Below, piece by piece: positions 1 to 5,519 of a DNA stretch of 5,519 nucleotides (the stretch's first letter is position 1; each line of letters begins with the position of its first letter). The DNA lies in NCBI GenBank assembly GCA_031254075.1, contig JAIRVD010000225.1, positions 1 through 5,519 on the forward strand. Reading direction: 5' to 3'. Made by a program: the position numbers and the translations under genes. Source of the DNA: Clostridiales bacterium. Lineage in GTDB: Bacteria; Bacillota; Clostridia; Lachnospirales; WQUN01. The notes under the pieces were generated by a model. That model was not told the origin of the DNA and did not search any database. It saw only the letters and a list, made by a program, of their open reading frames with translations.

Positions 1-92
1 AGAAACGCGATGATAAAGTCCATCTCGTTGGCTGTTACGGGTTTGTTAGTTTTATCGGGGGTGCCTATTTTTACGATACTTAGGAGTGGCAC
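1..92 (-). CDS. possible 5' fragment of an unknown ORF running off the left edge
   Basis: On the minus strand one frame stays open from a GTG at 92 to the window edge, giving about 30 residues (begins VPLLSIVKIGTPDK, later NEMDFIIAF). The sequence reads like an ordinary soluble protein, mixed polar and hydrophobic. However, an in-frame TAA lies just upstream (104-102) and no Shine-Dalgarno is visible before the GTG or before the only ATG (23-21). It could be a real gene with a weak start, the remnant of a broken gene, or chance. The opposite strand carries an antisense frame (10-105) with a signal-peptide-like look, which I do not favour. I do not recognise the family and assign no function. 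Confidence 0.2.
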   Translation of the reverse strand, partial: MPLLSIVKIGTPDKTNKPVTANEMDFIIAF

Positions 93-132
93 GCGCGTTG
101 TTTAAAATAATTCAAGAAAGAAGGAAGCGTAT

Positions 133-201
133 ATGTTAATGACAGTGAAAGACAGATGGCTAAACGAAAGGCGTGATAAAAAAACGCCGCATAGGGAATA
201 A
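133..201 (+). CDS. possible 22-residue small ORF with good ribosome binding site
   Basis: An ATG at 133 is preceded by AAGGAAG (121-127) at 5-nt spacing, a good Shine-Dalgarno. A TAAAAT hexamer at 103-108 could serve as a -10 but has no good -35. The frame gives 22 mostly charged residues (starts MLMTVKDRWLNERR) and stops at TAA 199-201. The stop falls inside the hairpin of the opposing minus-strand terminator, and a plus-strand intrinsic terminator follows at 234-263. The peptide has no membrane segment, so it does not look like a type I toxin. The VKDRWL stretch faintly recalls the start of excisionase-type HTH proteins, but it is far too short to claim that. It may be a real small protein, a leader peptide, a remnant or chance. 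Confidence 0.25.
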   Translation: MLMTVKDRWLNERRDKKTPHRE

Positions 202-213
202 CCCAATGCGGCG
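178..213 (-). terminator. intrinsic terminator of the minus-strand ncRNA
   Basis: Arms 185-196 and 202-213 form a GC-rich 12-position stem with a single A-A mismatch and a 5-nt loop. On the minus strand the stem is followed at once by seven U residues (A-run 178-184 on the plus strand). This is a textbook intrinsic terminator for leftward transcription. Confidence 0.8.
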
Positions 214-233
214 CGAAGATGCCGTTAATTTAC

Positions 234-263
234 CGACGAGAACTAAACCTCGTCGCTTTTTTT
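234..263 (+). terminator. plus-strand intrinsic terminator
   Basis: A perfect 7-bp stem CGACGAG (234-240) / CTCGTCG (249-255) with an 8-nt loop is followed after one base by seven T residues (257-263). It would stop rightward transcription, for example of the possible small ORF at 133-201. Within the minus-strand RNA the same element is simply a hairpin preceded by an A-run. Confidence 0.6.
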
Positions 264-545
264 GAAGTTTTGTTTTTGGTGGTTCAAAGATATGCCGCGC
301 GGACGGTGCGGGCGATTTCGGTAGAAACGCCTTTAGCACCGCAGATATCTCATATTTCGGATTGCCGTTTTCTTATTACTTTTCCTGCACCGCCATGCAT
401 GTTAGAAGTCGCAGTACAAGCCAAGTGTTGCAATAATAGACGAAACAATCCTCGCTCAGGGTGAGAGTCTTTCGAACCGTCGGTAGTCAGAGCCTTTTAG
501 GTTGAGCGGTACCCGTTGTCAAGAGAGCGCCTTAAACGTGGTTTT

Positions 546-573
546 ATTATAAGCAATTTAAATCGTTTGTCAA
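546..573 (-). promoter_or_regulatory. consensus sigma-70/sigma-A promoter for the ncRNA
   Basis: Reading leftward, the -35 is TTGACA (573-568) and the -10 is TATAAT (551-546), both full consensus, with a 16-bp spacer. The predicted start is near 539. The AT-rich palindrome at 577-602 lies immediately upstream and could act as an UP element or a regulator site. It is the strongest promoter visible in the window. Confidence 0.8.
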
Positions 574-576
574 GCA

Positions 577-602
577 TTAATTCGAAATAATTTTCGAATT
601 AA
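577..602. repeat. perfect 11-bp inverted repeat beside the ncRNA promoter
   Basis: TTAATTCGAAA (577-587) and its exact reverse complement (592-602) are separated by TAAT. It lies 3 bp upstream of the ncRNA -35 box and 79 bp before the WYL regulator start. The symmetry and position suit a dimeric DNA-binding protein acting on either divergent unit. A plain AT-rich UP element is the alternative. No T-run of a terminator follows on either strand. Confidence 0.5.
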
Positions 603-624
603 TTTATTCATCAGAATTCGGTTT

Positions 625-653
625 AACATGACAACACGCTGTCATGTTTTTTT
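625..653 (+). promoter_or_regulatory. inverted repeat upstream of the WYL regulator: operator or attenuator-like hairpin
   Basis: A perfect 9-bp inverted repeat, AACATGACA (625-633) and TGTCATGTT (640-648), has a 6-bp spacer and is followed by a T-run ending at 653. As DNA it could be an operator for the regulator starting at 681. As RNA it resembles a weak intrinsic terminator or attenuator in the leader. I see no convincing promoter between 577 and 680 on the plus strand, so which reading is right is open. Confidence 0.4.
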
Positions 654-680
654 GATATATTTATACGCGGGAGGTGCGAA

Positions 681-4594
<3,914 letters not shown>

Positions 4595-4618
4595 GTAATC
4601 GCCTCCTTTTTTTTCATA

Positions 4619-4678
4619 AGTATATCATTTTTATAATCATTTTTTATTTTGCATATTAACCGGCTTGCGGGTTAGTAT
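4619..4678. promoter_or_regulatory. divergent promoter region between the GH4 and acetyltransferase genes
   Basis: On the minus strand TATACT (4624-4619) is a plausible -10 for the GH4 gene, placing its start near 4612; no good -35 is seen in the AT-rich stretch behind it. On the plus strand TTGCAT (4649-4654) and TAGTAT (4673-4678) with an 18-bp spacer form a weak promoter candidate for the acetyltransferase. An imperfect dyad TAACC (4657-4661) / GGTTA (4670-4674) lies in that spacer and could be an operator. All are weak matches. Confidence 0.35.
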
Positions 4679-4700
4679 CATTGTGAAAGGAATGGTAAAA

Positions 4701-5519
4701 ATGCAAATTAAAGACTTTACAGAGGCACATATCGAGAATGCACTTCAAATCGCGAAAATAAATTGCGAAAACGAACGCGCGTTTGTGCCGGAGCTTCCCG
4801 ATGTTGACAAGACACTTGACTTGACCGAGTTTGCTAAAAACGGTTTGGGCGTTGCCGCGTTTGAAGGCGATGAAATGGTTGGGTTTTTATGCTGTGTATC
4901 TCCGTTCAAGAACGTGTTTCGCTCCACCGAGGCTACGGGCGTATTTTCTCCGATGAGTGCGAACGGAGCAATCGGAAAAAATCGCGCATCCGTTTTTGCC
5001 CGAATGTATCAAGCCGCAGGTGAAAAATGGGCAAAAGCCGGCGCGTCAAGTCACGCCGTTTGCCTGTATGCGCACGACCGCGAAGCAAACGAACAATTCT
5101 TTCGCTACGGATTCGGCATTCGCACCGTTGACGCAATTCGCGAGTTGCACCAAATTGACGCGCCGAATTGCGAAGAATATTTTTTTTCGCTTCTCGCGAA
5201 AGAAGAAAAAACAAAAATTTTGCCGCTTCAAAATCTGTTGAATGAAAGTTATCTTAACAGCCCGTTTTTTATGTACAGAGAAAACGGAAATGATGTTTCT
5301 TACGAATTGTGTTTTGTCGCGGAATATGAAAATAAAACCGTCGCGTTTATAAAGGCAGAAACAGACGGCGAAAATTTCATTGTCAACACGCCCGGTTATC
5401 TGCACGTAAACGGAGCATTCTGCCAACCCGAACACAGAGGAAAGGGACTGCATCAAAAATTACTGAATCTGCTGTCCGCAGAAATAAAAAAACGAGGCTA
5501 TGCTCGTTTAGGCGTTGAC
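4701..5519 (+). CDS. GNAT-family N-acetyltransferase with two GNAT-like halves, 3' end cut by the window
   Basis: An open frame of 273 codons runs from ATG 4701 to the window end without a stop. GNAT proteins transfer an acetyl group from acetyl-CoA to an amine of a small molecule or protein; the substrate here cannot be told. The N-terminal half (about 1-150) has GNAT-like pieces such as VAAFEGDEMVGFLCC (51-65) and the CLYAHDREANEQFFRYGF segment (121-138), which resembles motif B, but no clear acetyl-CoA loop. The second half carries a canonical motif A, QPEHRGKGLHQKLL (242-255), followed by helix AEIKKRGYARLGVD. The layout suggests a tandem-GNAT protein with an inactive first half. AAAGGA (4686-4691) lies 9 nt before ATG 4701. 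An in-frame ATG at 4692 overlaps that site and is too close to be used. It is divergent from the GH4 gene and not obviously part of sugar breakdown. Confidence 0.8.
   Translation, partial: MQIKDFTEAHIENALQIAKINCENERAFVPELPDVDKTLDLTEFAKNGLGVAAFEGDEMVGFLCCVSPFKNVFRSTEATGVFSPMSANGAIGKNRASVFARMYQAAGEKWAKAGASSHAVCLYAHDREANEQFFRYGFGIRTVDAIRELHQIDAPNCEEYFFSLLAKEEKTKILPLQNLLNESYLNSPFFMYRENGNDVSYELCFVAEYENKTVAFIKAETDGENFIVNTPGYLHVNGAFCQPEHRGKGLHQKLLNLLSAEIKKRGYARLGVD

Larger units (their letters stand above)
178..539 (-). ncRNA. candidate structured non-coding RNA of about 360 nt, family unrecognised
   Basis: The 5' end is inferred at about 539 from the strong promoter at 546-573 and the 3' end at about 178 from the terminator. 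No ORF with a ribosome binding site was found between them on the minus strand. The plus-strand 81-codon frame at 219-464 also lacks a Shine-Dalgarno and begins inside terminator sequence. Visible structure includes the CGACGAG/CTCGTCG hairpin (234-255) and a long-range 8-bp helix pairing 387-394 with 302-309 (one G-U). A rival strand at 336-342 could pair with the same 302-309 partner. I looked for the RNase P motif GAGGAAAGUCC, the SRP GGAAGCAGCC loop, a tmRNA tRNA-like end with CCA and a tag reading frame, and found none. The length and the constitutive-looking promoter resemble a housekeeping or phage-type large RNA. The function is unknown. Confidence 0.5.

Noticed and set aside
10..105. 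Plus-strand frame with a hydrophobic, signal-peptide-like start (MIKSISLAVTGLLVLSG)
   Set aside because: No Shine-Dalgarno visible in the few bases upstream, and it stops after about 31 codons; probably the antisense shadow of the minus-strand fragment.
219..464. 81-codon plus-strand frame opposite the ncRNA
   Set aside because: No ribosome site, start lies inside terminator sequence, odd composition rich in Arg, Cys and Pro, and it runs across the inferred minus-strand RNA; most likely chance.
425..480. Possible tRNA or tmRNA T-arm (GGTTCGAA on the minus strand at about 479-472)
   Set aside because: No matching acceptor, anticodon arm or CCA end is present, and the flanking bases do not form a T-stem; the match is just a short palindrome-like string.
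4933..5456. Minus-strand frames of 93 and 136 codons opposite the acetyltransferase
   Set aside because: Cys/Phe/Arg-rich antisense shadows of a frame with clear GNAT motifs; no start signals.

Overview
The window looks like a piece of a bacterial chromosome, probably a gut or rumen-type anaerobe of the Firmicutes (Clostridia-like). The clues are strong GGAGG-type Shine-Dalgarno sites, consensus sigma-70/sigma-A promoter hexamers, intrinsic terminators with T-runs, and a WYL regulator beside cytoplasmic GH51 and GH4 glycosidases. The phylum is an inference; nothing here fixes a genus.

Left part (1-680): no large protein gene. A strong minus-strand promoter (TTGACA, 16 bp, TATAAT at 546-573) faces leftward and a strong minus-strand intrinsic terminator lies at 178-213. 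Between them are about 360 nt with no convincing ORF, so this is best read as an independently transcribed non-coding RNA. I could not match it to RNase P RNA, tmRNA, SRP RNA or 6S RNA by their conserved motifs. A plus-strand terminator (234-263) lies inside the 3' part of this RNA and may end a short plus-strand transcript carrying a possible 22-codon ORF (133-201). A fragment of an unknown minus-strand ORF may run off the left edge. Two good inverted repeats (577-602 and 625-648) sit between the ncRNA promoter and the first large gene.

Middle (681-3123): a two-gene plus-strand unit. It has an HTH/WYL-domain transcriptional regulator followed after 1 nt by an intracellular GH51 alpha-L-arabinofuranosidase with both catalytic glutamates present. 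Right (3116-4594, minus): a GH4 NAD-dependent glycosidase converging on the arabinofuranosidase, with an 8-bp overlap of the two 3' ends. At the far right a divergent GNAT-type acetyltransferase with two GNAT-like halves starts at 4701 and runs off the window.

Together the central genes form a small locus for taking apart imported oligosaccharides. The arabinofuranosidase would remove arabinose side groups and the GH4 enzyme would remove a second alpha-linked sugar or uronic acid; the WYL protein is the obvious candidate local regulator. No transporter gene lies in the window.
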